Of a stretch of 8,991 nt of DNA, positions 1 to 6,283 are shown piece by piece. The stretch is taken from positions 1 through 8,991 of the forward strand of contig DASRJX010000093.1 of NCBI GenBank assembly GCA_035649235.1, read 5' to 3'. The translations under genes were made by a program, and so were the position numbers. The notes beneath the pieces were generated by a model, which worked only from the letters and a program-made list of their open reading frames with translations, searched no databases and had not been told where the DNA came from. Source of the stretch: DASRJX01 sp035649235. Lineage in GTDB: Bacteria; Acidobacteriota; Polarisedimenticolia; Gp22-AA2. Each line of letters opens with the position of its first letter. Position 1 is the first letter of the stretch.

Positions 1-120
1 GGCCTGCAGCGCCTGAGGCACAGCGGGCAGGCGCTCCGGCCGCGAGCAGCCGATCGCCTGCAGCAGAGCTGCGACCATCATGACCACAACGACGGTTCCC
101 TTCCTGGACGCGGTGCTCAA
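1..120 (-). CDS. Putative lipoprotein, N-terminal 40 residues only (continues beyond window)
   Basis: An open frame of 40 codons runs from a TTG at 120-118 to the window edge. The translation begins MSTASRKGTVVVVMMVAALL and continues QAIGCSRPERLPAVPQALQA. This is a classic exported lipoprotein N-terminus: a basic n-region (R6, K7), a hydrophobic core (about 9-20) and a lipobox-like LQAIGC ending at Cys25, which would be lipidated and become residue 1 of the mature protein. I chose TTG because a strong Shine-Dalgarno AAGGAGG (131-137) lies 10 bases upstream and because TTG overlaps the hydrolase stop in a TTGA tetranucleotide. ATG codons at 81-79 and 78-76 are alternatives, but they would give no positive n-region and have no matching ribosome site. 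The mature sequence begins with a Leu-Pro-Ala-Val-Pro stretch that faintly recalls exported patatin-like phospholipases; this is a weak recollection, not an assignment. Function is unknown because almost all of the gene is outside the window. Confidence 0.6.
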   Translation of the reverse strand, partial: MSTASRKGTVVVVMMVAALLQAIGCSRPERLPAVPQALQA

Positions 121-1631
121 TGTCGGGGTTCCTCCTTGGGAGTGGCGGTGCGCGTGTCCGAGACCGCGGCCTTCTGATCGGCCTCGACGACCTCCGCGAT
201 CCGGTCGCGGATCACCTGGAAAAACGGATTGCTGCGCAGGCGCGCCAGGTCTCCCAGGGAGACCACGAGCGTGCCCGCCTCGCCGCGCACTGTCAGGGCG
301 CCGAGAGGATACCACGGCGCCGCTCCGCGCCGCGGATCGAGCCCGTAGACCGGGTCGTCCTCCGGAAACGGCAGGGCCACGTGCCCCAGGGAGAGGACGC
401 CGCGCGGCCAGCGCAGGCCCAGCTCCGCCTGCCTGGTCTCGCGCGTTCCGGCCTCGCGCGTGTAGGCGATCACCTCGTTGGACTCGGGTGATCGGTTCGC
501 GATCAGGGTGAGCCGGAACGGTAGCGCGGGGGCCGCGCGGACCTTCTCCAGGTCCTCGACGAGCGGAGGCGCAATCAAATCCTGCAGGGCCTCGCTGCGA
601 TTGATGTCGAACAGAACGAGCTCGTGGCCGCGCGCCGGCAGGCGCTTCAGGAGCCCGCTCACGACCTCCGCGGTGGTGACCGTCGCGTCGACCAGCGACT
701 GGAAGGCGAGCACGCGTGGCATCGCTCCCAGACGGCCTTCCGCCCCCTCGGAGTCGAGGGTGCGTTGCAGCTCGAGCGTGAGCGAGTGGATCTGGCTGGC
801 CGCGTTGACCGGGAACGAGTTGTACTTGTATGGATCGTATTCCGGCAGGACGTTCATCCAGCGCGATTTCTCGAACCACGGCAGGAAGGCGAGCCCGGAG
901 AGCAGCTTCGTCAGCGCCGCCGCCTTCGTGATGCCGATCGCCGGGGACACGAGGATGACGCGCGTCGGACGCGGCAGCGACAAGTCCCCGAGGGAGCGCA
1001 GGGAGTAGAGGGTCGTGAGCGCCCCGCCGGTCGAGTGGCCACCGACGTAGAACGGCCGCCCGGGGCCGGCGCGCTCGGCCACCTGCCGGGCCGCGAGCAC
1101 CACGGCCGCGTACCAGTCCCGCCAGTGCACGTCCACGAGCCCGGCGGGGATCGTTCCGTGACCCGGAAGCCGGAGCGCCAGGACGTAGAAGCCCTGATCG
1201 CGAAAGAGCTCGGCGAGCGCCCGCATCGAATAGGGGGAGTCGGTCAGGCCGTGCACCAGCAGGACGCCGCCACGGATCTCCTCCGGCACGAGCTCGAAGG
1301 ATCGGTTGTAAGGCGTGTCGAAGGCCAGGCGCGCGGGGATGGTCTCCGGGTTGTAGCGGCCGAGACGGGCCCGGTCCGCGGCCGAGGGGTCGTCCAGGAG
1401 CCTCCGGCGCAGCTCGGCGAAGAGGTCGTCCTCCAGCCGCTTGTAGTCGGCGAAGGTCCGCGGCGCATCGGGCCGGTCGGCGCGGAACTCGGAGAGCTTC
1501 AGATGATGCCAGGGACGGAGGTCCCCCAGGCGGACCTGCGCCTGGATCGCGAAGACGAGGAGGATCGTCGCCGGCACCGACAGCGCCAGAAGGATGAGGA
1601 GAACGGCGGCCCGGCTGGCCCAGCGCAGCAT
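117..1631 (-). CDS. Membrane-anchored alpha/beta hydrolase (serine hydrolase / lysophospholipase-like)
   Basis: This 504-residue protein is probably a serine ester or lipid hydrolase facing the periplasm. Residues 8-30 form one hydrophobic segment after a short basic start (R3, R7), giving a signal anchor or uncleaved signal. The fold's landmarks follow in order: the oxyanion loop VHGLTDSP (126-133), a RLPGHGT loop (154-160), and the nucleophile elbow GGHSTGGAL (197-205) with Ser200 in G-H-S-T-G. Asp315 in SLVDATVTT is the likely acid, and His416 in SLGHVALPF the likely base. The triad assignment beyond Ser200 is inference from order and local motif. At 504 residues it is well above the 280-320 typical of monoglyceride-lipase-like hydrolases. 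The excess is an N-terminal region (about 31-115), an insertion between the acid and the His, and a C-terminal tail of about 85 residues. The ATG at 1631 sits 18 bases after the previous stop with only a poor ribosome site (GGGAC), which suggests coupling to the gene upstream. The stop overlaps the next gene by TTGA. The substrate cannot be told from sequence. Confidence 0.8.
   Translation of the reverse strand: MLRWASRAAVLLILLALSVPATILLVFAIQAQVRLGDLRPWHHLKLSEFRADRPDAPRTFADYKRLEDDLFAELRRRLLDDPSAADRARLGRYNPETIPARLAFDTPYNRSFELVPEEIRGGVLLVHGLTDSPYSMRALAELFRDQGFYVLALRLPGHGTIPAGLVDVHWRDWYAAVVLAARQVAERAGPGRPFYVGGHSTGGALTTLYSLRSLGDLSLPRPTRVILVSPAIGITKAAALTKLLSGLAFLPWFEKSRWMNVLPEYDPYKYNSFPVNAASQIHSLTLELQRTLDSEGAEGRLGAMPRVLAFQSLVDATVTTAEVVSGLLKRLPARGHELVLFDINRSEALQDLIAPPLVEDLEKVRAAPALPFRLTLIANRSPESNEVIAYTREAGTRETRQAELGLRWPRGVLSLGHVALPFPEDDPVYGLDPRRGAAPWYPLGALTVRGEAGTLVVSLGDLARLRSNPFFQVIRDRIAEVVEADQKAAVSDTRTATPKEEPRH
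131..137 (-). promoter_or_regulatory. Ribosome binding site deciding the TTG start of the lipoprotein
   Basis: The minus strand reads AAGGAGG here, 10 bases before the TTG at 120-118 and inside the last codons of the hydrolase gene. It is among the strongest Shine-Dalgarno matches in the window. It is the main reason to accept a TTG start over the downstream ATG pair. Confidence 0.65.
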
Positions 1632-1649
1632 GATCGTCCCGGCGGCCGG

Positions 1650-3920
1650 CTATCGGCGGCCGCCGCCTCCGCCGCGCGGCATCCCGCCGCCGCGATACCC
1701 ACCGCCGGACTGGAAGCCGCTGTAGCGCGCCGAGCCGCGATCGCGCGAGGCGTAGTCCCGTTGCAACCCGGCGCCCGCCCCGCCGGCGGCACTCCAGCCG
1801 TTCCCCGTCCTCTGATCCCACGAGCCATTGCTGTTGCGCCGGTATACGTCCCCCGCCTCGTTCGCGAAGACGTTGTTCCCCCCCGCACCGGTCGCAGGGC
1901 GCGTGGGCAGCGTCGAGGGGCCCGCGCGCGGCTTCGTCGAGGACACCTGATCGCGGTTGGCGGGACGCTCGTATAGGTTCCCCGCGCTACTCCCGCCGTG
2001 GGAGGGCTGCTGGGCGGGCTTCTGCGAGGGTCTCCCTCCCGGCCCGGCCGGGAGCGTCGAGGCCCCCGTGCCTGGCTGCGCCGGCCGCGTCGAAGGGCGA
2101 TTGCCGCTGGCGTAGGGCGTGGGCCGGCCCCCGTAGTAAGGAGGGTAGCCGCCCGGGTAGAACGGAGGGCGGTAGACGGGATAGAAGCCGCCGGGGCCCC
2201 AGTAGGGCGGCGGGTATCCTCCCCATCCGTACCCTCCCCAGCCGAAGCTGATCGAGCCCCACCCCCACGAATAGCCGATGCTGAACCCGAAGCTCCAGCC
2301 CGCATAGGGGTTGTAGTTGGCGTGGAAGCCGAAGCTCCACGGGCTCGGGTAGTACGCCGTGCCGATCCAGGGATGGTAGGGATACCCGGTGCCCCAGACG
2401 ACCGTGCCGTAGTACGGGTAGCAGCCCAGATAGGCCGGCGTGTAGCCGACGTACACGACCTCGGGCGTCGAGTCGTAGACGTAGACATACTTCACGTTGT
2501 AGGCCGGCGAGTCGGGCGGGATCTTCTGCACCTCGTCCGGGATCGAGTCGGCCACCGCCCAGGGCCCCGTCGGCTTGTCCGACACGTACCAGACCCCCTG
2601 CTCGCAGGCGTAGTACTTCCCTTCCATCTTCAGGACCCGGGTCGGGGAGTTCTTGGCGTACTCGATCGAGGTGCCGGAGATCGTCTCGAACTGCGGCGCG
2701 CCGTCGTATGTCACCTCGAGCCTGGCCTGGCCGCGCTTGACGGCCGCCACCTGCGGCACCTGCGCGTCGGCCAGGGCCTCCTCCGCCTGCGGCGTGCCGG
2801 CGACGTGCGCCAGCACGTTTCCCTTGGCGGAGTCCTCGGGGATCTTCGAGAAGGTGGCCGGCACCTTGTCCGCCGGCACGTACTCCCATGGGCCCTGCAG
2901 CGTCTTGGCGCTGAACCATCGGCCGGAGAGCAGGAGGAAGTTTTTCTGGGTCGGGACCTCGAGGAGGACGTCGCTGCTGCTGTTGTCGGCGTAGAGCAGC
3001 TCCCCTTCGACGAGAGGCTTCCAGGTGGGCTCCCCGGTGAACACCACGAGCTCGGCCGGCTCGGCCACGGCGATCACCTTGGGAGGCTTCTTGGGGTTGT
3101 ACTTCGGATCCTCTTTCTTCGCCTCGCCGGCGAGGACGCGCTCGTCCTCCTGCGGCGTGACTTCGCCGCTCGACTTCGCCGACGCGGACGCCCGCTTCTC
3201 CATCTCGGCGACGAGCGACTTGACGTCTTTCGGCGGCTTCGCCCCGGACTTCCACGGGCCGAGAGGGTCCTCGGCCTTGAACCAGCCGGCGCCGCCGTAC
3301 AGGTAATAGTTCCCCTCGGAGTCCTGAATCACGATCGACGGCGTATTGATGACGCGCTTGAGCTTCGACCCCTCGACAGGACGCGTCTGGGGCGTGCCGT
3401 CATAGTGCAGGAGCATCGCCGGAGCCGTCTCCACAAAAATCTTCGGCGGATCGTTGCGCAGCGCCGCGGCGGCCTCCTGCGTCTTGCGCAGCACGGCCAG
3501 GCTGGCGACGAAGCGGTCGTAGTCGAGCCGCATGTCCCACTTGGGCGCCGCGTCCTCGATGACCTGGCCCAGCTCCTTCTCCTGCTCGGGCTTCGCGCCG
3601 GGGAAGCGCACGCGCGTCACCTGGATGTCGCTGAAGGTCACGATGCGCTCCTCGCGATCGACGTGCGCCTTCGCCTCGGCCCAGATGGCGCCGAAGGTGG
3701 GCTCCTTCTGGTCCTTCAGGGTCAGCGAGACGGCGGCGCGCCCCTTGATCGTGGAGCCGACGTAGTCGTCGATCTGCGGCTGGTAGACGACGATCTTCGC
3801 CTTGGGATGCTCGACCTCGCGCGGCCAGTCTTTGTCGTCCGCAATCACGGGTGCTGTGGCGCACAGCGCGACCGCCAGGACGATCCAGAACGCCGCTCGG
3901 GTCGGAACAACGATGCTCAT
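1650..3920 (-). CDS. Large exported protein with three internal repeats and an aromatic, Gly/Pro-rich tail
   Basis: A 756-residue protein whose function is unknown to me; similar bacterial proteins have been labelled carbohydrate-binding family V/XII, a name with little experimental support that I recall rather than verified. A signal peptide spans about residues 1-27 (core FWIVLAVALCATAPVIA, then DDKDW). Residues 35-165 form a folded-looking N-terminal domain. Three copies of a repeat follow at about 172-225, 293-346 and 404-457, each with a [FY]xGxP start, an Asn-Ser/Thr turn, a Gly-x-Trp-[FY] pair and a terminal Gly-Pro-Trp. A charged Lys/Glu linker (about 235-282) separates copies 1 and 2. 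Residues 475-605 are extremely rich in Tyr, Trp, Phe, Gly and Pro (for example GWSFGFSIGYSWGWG at 541-555). A Pro/Ser/Thr/Gly linker reaches about 680. A short conserved-looking motif, NNVFANEAGDVYRRN (682-696), precedes a Gly/Arg-rich end. The start is the ATG at 3918-3920, preceded by GGGGGGAGC. The open frame continues upstream to 4367, but only this start gives a signal peptide. It is probably secreted or surface-attached. Confidence 0.75.
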   Translation of the reverse strand: MSIVVPTRAAFWIVLAVALCATAPVIADDKDWPREVEHPKAKIVVYQPQIDDYVGSTIKGRAAVSLTLKDQKEPTFGAIWAEAKAHVDREERIVTFSDIQVTRVRFPGAKPEQEKELGQVIEDAAPKWDMRLDYDRFVASLAVLRKTQEAAAALRNDPPKIFVETAPAMLLHYDGTPQTRPVEGSKLKRVINTPSIVIQDSEGNYYLYGGAGWFKAEDPLGPWKSGAKPPKDVKSLVAEMEKRASASAKSSGEVTPQEDERVLAGEAKKEDPKYNPKKPPKVIAVAEPAELVVFTGEPTWKPLVEGELLYADNSSSDVLLEVPTQKNFLLLSGRWFSAKTLQGPWEYVPADKVPATFSKIPEDSAKGNVLAHVAGTPQAEEALADAQVPQVAAVKRGQARLEVTYDGAPQFETISGTSIEYAKNSPTRVLKMEGKYYACEQGVWYVSDKPTGPWAVADSIPDEVQKIPPDSPAYNVKYVYVYDSTPEVVYVGYTPAYLGCYPYYGTVVWGTGYPYHPWIGTAYYPSPWSFGFHANYNPYAGWSFGFSIGYSWGWGSISFGWGGYGWGGYPPPYWGPGGFYPVYRPPFYPGGYPPYYGGRPTPYASGNRPSTRPAQPGTGASTLPAGPGGRPSQKPAQQPSHGGSSAGNLYERPANRDQVSSTKPRAGPSTLPTRPATGAGGNNVFANEAGDVYRRNSNGSWDQRTGNGWSAAGGAGAGLQRDYASRDRGSARYSGFQSGGGYRGGGMPRGGGGGRR
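1675..2500 (-). repeat. Low-complexity coding stretch (aromatic, Gly, Pro, Ser rich tail)
   Basis: This is the DNA for about residues 475-748 of the large exported protein. It consists of repeated Tyr, Trp, Gly and Pro codons (2100-2500), then Pro/Ser/Thr/Gly linker, and ends in a run of Gly and Arg codons (1653-1690). The pattern is irregular at DNA level, with no fixed unit, so it reflects protein composition rather than a tandem DNA repeat. Confidence 0.6.
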
Positions 3921-3999
3921 GCTCCCCCCGCGCGGAGGATACACCAGGAGCCCCGGGAACCGAGCCGCCCCGCGCCTCCGGAGCCGTGGCCGCGGGGCG
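3921..3999. other. 79-bp intergenic gap, the longest non-coding stretch in the window
   Basis: This gap lies between the stop of the transporter-type barrel (4000-4002, TAG on the minus strand) and the start of the large exported protein at 3920. It holds the ribosome site of the latter next to its start and a 9-bp inverted repeat. I see no convincing -35/-10 pair, although a promoter in such GC-rich DNA could be missed by eye. Confidence 0.7.
3966..3999 (-). terminator. GC-rich hairpin without a U-run; possible attenuator or mRNA processing/stability element
   Basis: The arms CGCCCCGCG (3966-3974) and CGCGGGGCG (3991-3999) are perfectly complementary over 9 bp with a 16-base loop. The loop itself contains the palindrome CTCCGGAG (3976-3983). 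The repeat begins at the base right after the TAG of the transporter gene. Downstream on the minus strand there is no T-run, so it does not fit a standard intrinsic terminator. It may protect the upstream part of the message, attenuate the downstream part, or be chance in GC-rich DNA. Confidence 0.35.
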
Positions 4000-4965
4000 C
4001 TATGGCCGAGGCGGGCCCGGCCGGTCGAACCAGGCCTTCTGCCAGCCGACGAGCCAGGTGTCGAAGTCGGTGCCGGTGCGAGCCGTCGCGCCGGTGCTCG
4101 CCGCGACCTTGATCGACTGGCTCGGGGAGAGAGGAAAGGAGAATGTCCCGCCGAGGCGACTCGTGCTCTGGCGGCTGGAGGGAGGACCGCCGTCGACCGC
4201 CGACTCGCCGCCACCGTACCAGGTGGCATCGAACGCCAGCCAGGCCCTCGACGGGAAGGTGTAGCTGGCGTGGGCCTGTACCGCGGCGAGCGGGTCCTGG
4301 CGGCGCGTGGAGTCGCCGGGATAGAACTCGTCGTTCGCGGTATAGAACCACGCGCCGGCGTAGGCATCGAGGAACCAGCGGCCGACCGGCACCGACACCC
4401 CCACCTCCGGCTTGAAGGCCCAGCGGTTCGTCCCCAGGTTGATCAGCCGGCTCGTGTCGTACTGGCCGGTCGGAGGCTGGATCGTCAGGCTCGCTCCGAC
4501 GATGGTCCTGCGCGGCGCCGTGGCGAACTGCTCCCGGGTCATCGCCCCGGGACCCACGAAGTTGAGCGACACGCGGAGCCGCATGTCGCCGAGCCCCGAG
4601 CGCCCGGTGCGATGATCCACGTCGGACACCTTCCCCTCCAGATCCCCGCGGGCATACGGGAATCCGACGGCGACGAGGCCCTGCCGGCCGCCGAGGCCGA
4701 ACGACCGGGCGTACCCGGCCGCGGCGAGGTTCAATTCGGTCTCGACGTCGGTGACGGGGATCGACGGATCGAAGACGACGGCCCCCCGCGTCTGGCCCAC
4801 GGCCACGGCGAAGAAGTTCATCCCCACGGGCGAGCTCGAGTAGGCACGCGGCTCCATCTCCTGCGCGAAGACTGAGCCGGCGAGGACACCCACAGCGGCG
4901 GCGGTCGCAGACAGTCCGGCGGCGAGACGGGCCGGGCTCCGGCGGCCGGGCACTTGGCGGGGCAT
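4000..4965 (-). CDS. Outer-membrane beta-barrel, Phenol_MetA_deg (transporter) family
   Basis: A 321-residue exported protein that matches the Phenol_MetA_deg type in several places. The first is the N-terminal pattern SSPVGMNFFAVAVGQTRGAV (43-62) followed by VFDPSIPVTDVE (64-75). The others are GYARSFGL (84-91), GASLTIQPPTGQYD (157-170), the LINLGTNRWAFKPEVGVS segment (174-191) and the closing FDTWLVGWQ (301-309). The signal peptide has Arg residues at 3, 8, 9 and 13, a hydrophobic core at about 15-32 and a probable cleavage after Phe-Ala (33-34). Alternating hydrophobic and polar residues with many Tyr/Trp/Gly agree with a barrel of about a dozen strands. The family is named after a phenol-degradation cluster, but many members sit in other contexts, and nothing here suggests aromatic degradation. 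The start is the ATG at 4965, five bases after the previous stop, with GGAG 11 bases upstream. The frame stays open to 5361, but the extension overlaps the upstream gene and is not exported-like. The role is probably passage of small solutes. Confidence 0.75.
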   Translation of the reverse strand: MPRQVPGRRSPARLAAGLSATAAAVGVLAGSVFAQEMEPRAYSSSPVGMNFFAVAVGQTRGAVVFDPSIPVTDVETELNLAAAGYARSFGLGGRQGLVAVGFPYARGDLEGKVSDVDHRTGRSGLGDMRLRVSLNFVGPGAMTREQFATAPRRTIVGASLTIQPPTGQYDTSRLINLGTNRWAFKPEVGVSVPVGRWFLDAYAGAWFYTANDEFYPGDSTRRQDPLAAVQAHASYTFPSRAWLAFDATWYGGGESAVDGGPPSSRQSTSRLGGTFSFPLSPSQSIKVAASTGATARTGTDFDTWLVGWQKAWFDRPGPPRP

Positions 4966-4970
4966 CCCTC

Positions 4971-5612
4971 TCAGAACTCCAGCCCGAGGGACACGATGCC
5001 GAAGTCGTCCTCCGACCCCGGGTTCAGCCAATAGCCGGCGGCGGAGAAGCGGCCGCGGGTGAAGCGCACCAGGAGGCCGCGCTGCAGATCGCGATCGGTC
5101 TGGTAGACGCGGGTCCTCTGGGTGACCAACCCGGCGCCCAGCCAGGCGAGAGGCTCCCAGGTCAGCTCGGACCAGTTGTAGTAGAAGTTCTCCTCCCGAT
5201 CGGCGAAGACGATGACGTACTCGTTCTCGCTGTACCAGGAGAGCTGCTTCCAGGTGAGGGAGAAGGTGCAGCCGGGCGCGATGCCATCCGTTTGCCCCGT
5301 GACCGCTCCGAGCATGGGCGTCGCCTCGAACTCCACCTCCTCGCCCGCCGCGAAGGTCCATCCACCGAAGAACGAGCCAGTGTCCCGGTCTTCATAGTTG
5401 AAGCGCGCCTCCAGATGGAGGCGGTCGCGACGCGCCATCACGATCGGCAGCACGTAGTTCTCGTCGTCGGGGAGGAGGTACCAGTAGGCCGAGAGGCTCC
5501 CGGTCCATTTCGATGGCCCGGCAGGGGCCGCTTCCTGAGCCCGGGCGGAGCACACCCCCGCGGCTGCGGCCAGGCCGCAGCCGAGGAGCCGCGCCGCCAG
5601 CCGCGCCTTCAT
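4971..5612 (-). CDS. Small exported protein, probable outer-membrane beta-barrel, function unknown
   Basis: I do not recognise a named family. The 213-residue product has a signal peptide (two basic residues, R4 and R8, hydrophobic 9-22, likely cleavage after A-R-A at 23-25). It then has short amphipathic segments rich in Tyr, Trp and Phe, for example GSLSAYWYLLPDD (38-50), RLHLEARFNYEDRD (64-77), FFGGWTFAAGEEVEFEATP (81-99) and FYYNWSELTWEPLAWLGAG (143-161). It ends in Glu-Phe, and a terminal Phe is typical of substrates of the barrel-assembly machinery. The length allows an 8- to 10-strand barrel. Its ATG (5612-5610) overlaps the stop of the VIT-like gene as ATGA and lacks a good ribosome site, so translation is probably coupled. 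It lies directly before the second barrel, 5 bases away, which suggests the two act together. A soluble periplasmic beta protein remains possible. Confidence 0.65.
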   Translation of the reverse strand: MKARLAARLLGCGLAAAAGVCSARAQEAAPAGPSKWTGSLSAYWYLLPDDENYVLPIVMARRDRLHLEARFNYEDRDTGSFFGGWTFAAGEEVEFEATPMLGAVTGQTDGIAPGCTFSLTWKQLSWYSENEYVIVFADREENFYYNWSELTWEPLAWLGAGLVTQRTRVYQTDRDLQRGLLVRFTRGRFSAAGYWLNPGSEDDFGIVSLGLEF

Positions 5613-6283
5613 CCGCCGAGGAGGATGGTGAGGGCGACCAGGAGGACGCCGATGCCGACCATCGCGAAGCCCATGCGCCAGGCGCCCTGCCCCGAGAAGG
5701 CGCCGAGCCGATGTCCGACCAGGAAGAGCATGACGAGCCCGACCGCATGGGACGCGCGCAGGGCACGGACCGGGTCCTGCAGGATCAGGAACGGGACGAC
5801 CATCGGGAACGTCGAGACGAACACGAGGAGGAACACGCCGGCCGCGCCACGGTAATCCGGCGCGTGGAGCCGGGCACGCTCCGGCACGTCCCTGAGGCCT
5901 GTCAGCTCGCTGTGGAGCCGCTCGTAATCGGCGGGACGAAGCAGCGACGCCAGGAGTGGCGGCAGGGCGTCGGCGATGGCGCGCCGGGCGTCGCCGGGAT
6001 CCGCCGTCCTCCGGACGGTGCGCAGGGTGGTGAGGTCGCGGGCGCGGTTGGTCAAGGTCGACAGCAGGTACATGACGGCGTCGACGACGCCCCAGGCCAG
6101 GTTGCAGCCGATGGCGCCGACGAGCATCGTCCTGATCTCCTCGCGTCCGGCGCTCGCCGCGCTGATCGATCCGGTGAACGTCAGCGCCATGATGAGGCCG
6201 AACAGCACCTCCGACATCCTCTCCACGGGATCGAGGACCCGGCGGGGCGATTCGGCCGGTCGCTTCGCGAGGTCCGCGCTCAC
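5609..6283 (-). CDS. Divergent VIT1/CCC1-like membrane protein
   Basis: The 224-residue product has five hydrophobic segments at about 24-45, 52-75, 147-168, 176-194 and 201-222. That topology, with a cytoplasmic stretch between helices 2 and 3, matches the VIT1/CCC1 (DUF125) family of Fe2+/Mn2+ carriers, as do segments such as RMSEVLFGLIMALTFTGS and GAIGCNLAWGVVDAVMYLL. VIT proteins move Fe2+ or Mn2+ out of the cytosol against protons. Here the usual Asp-Gly in helix 1 appears replaced by hydrophobic residues, and the loop (80-146) is Arg/Leu-rich with few Glu, unlike the Glu-rich metal-binding domain of plant VIT1. Transport activity and metal are therefore uncertain. The start is GTG at 6283-6281, overlapping the CAX stop as GTGA, with a strong GAGGTG ribosome site five bases away. 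Its stop overlaps the next ATG. Neighbouring a cation antiporter supports a role in ion handling, by inference. Confidence 0.6.
   Translation of the reverse strand: MSADLAKRPAESPRRVLDPVERMSEVLFGLIMALTFTGSISAASAGREEIRTMLVGAIGCNLAWGVVDAVMYLLSTLTNRARDLTTLRTVRRTADPGDARRAIADALPPLLASLLRPADYERLHSELTGLRDVPERARLHAPDYRGAAGVFLLVFVSTFPMVVPFLILQDPVRALRASHAVGLVMLFLVGHRLGAFSGQGAWRMGFAMVGIGVLLVALTILLGG

Noticed and set aside
76..81. ATG-ATG pair as the lipoprotein start
   Set aside because: It leaves no basic residue before the hydrophobic core and has no ribosome site, unlike the TTG at 120.
1653..1690. Gly/Arg codon run as a tandem DNA repeat
   Set aside because: The codons vary and there is no fixed unit; it is explained by protein composition at the end of the exported protein.
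624..1976. 450-residue plus-strand open frame opposite the hydrolase
   Set aside because: Low-complexity Arg/Gly/Ala/Glu composition and complete overlap with a gene bearing catalytic motifs mark it as a shadow frame.
1998..4112. 704-residue plus-strand open frame opposite the large exported protein
   Set aside because: It is rich in Arg, Gly, Leu and Pro, with no domain, signal or ribosome site. It is antisense to a gene with clear domain structure, and long antisense frames are expected at this GC content.
3921..4367. Upstream extension of the large exported protein (open frame continues to 4367)
   Set aside because: The extension is Arg/Pro/Ser-rich, overlaps the transporter-type gene and would bury the signal peptide that starts at 3920.
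3802..4875. 357-residue plus-strand open frame over the transporter-type gene
   Set aside because: No recognisable motif, and it lies opposite a well-supported outer-membrane protein; treated as a GC-driven shadow.
4966..5361. Upstream extension of the transporter-type gene to 5361
   Set aside because: It overlaps the small barrel gene, is Arg-rich without structure, and hides the signal peptide that begins at the ATG at 4965.
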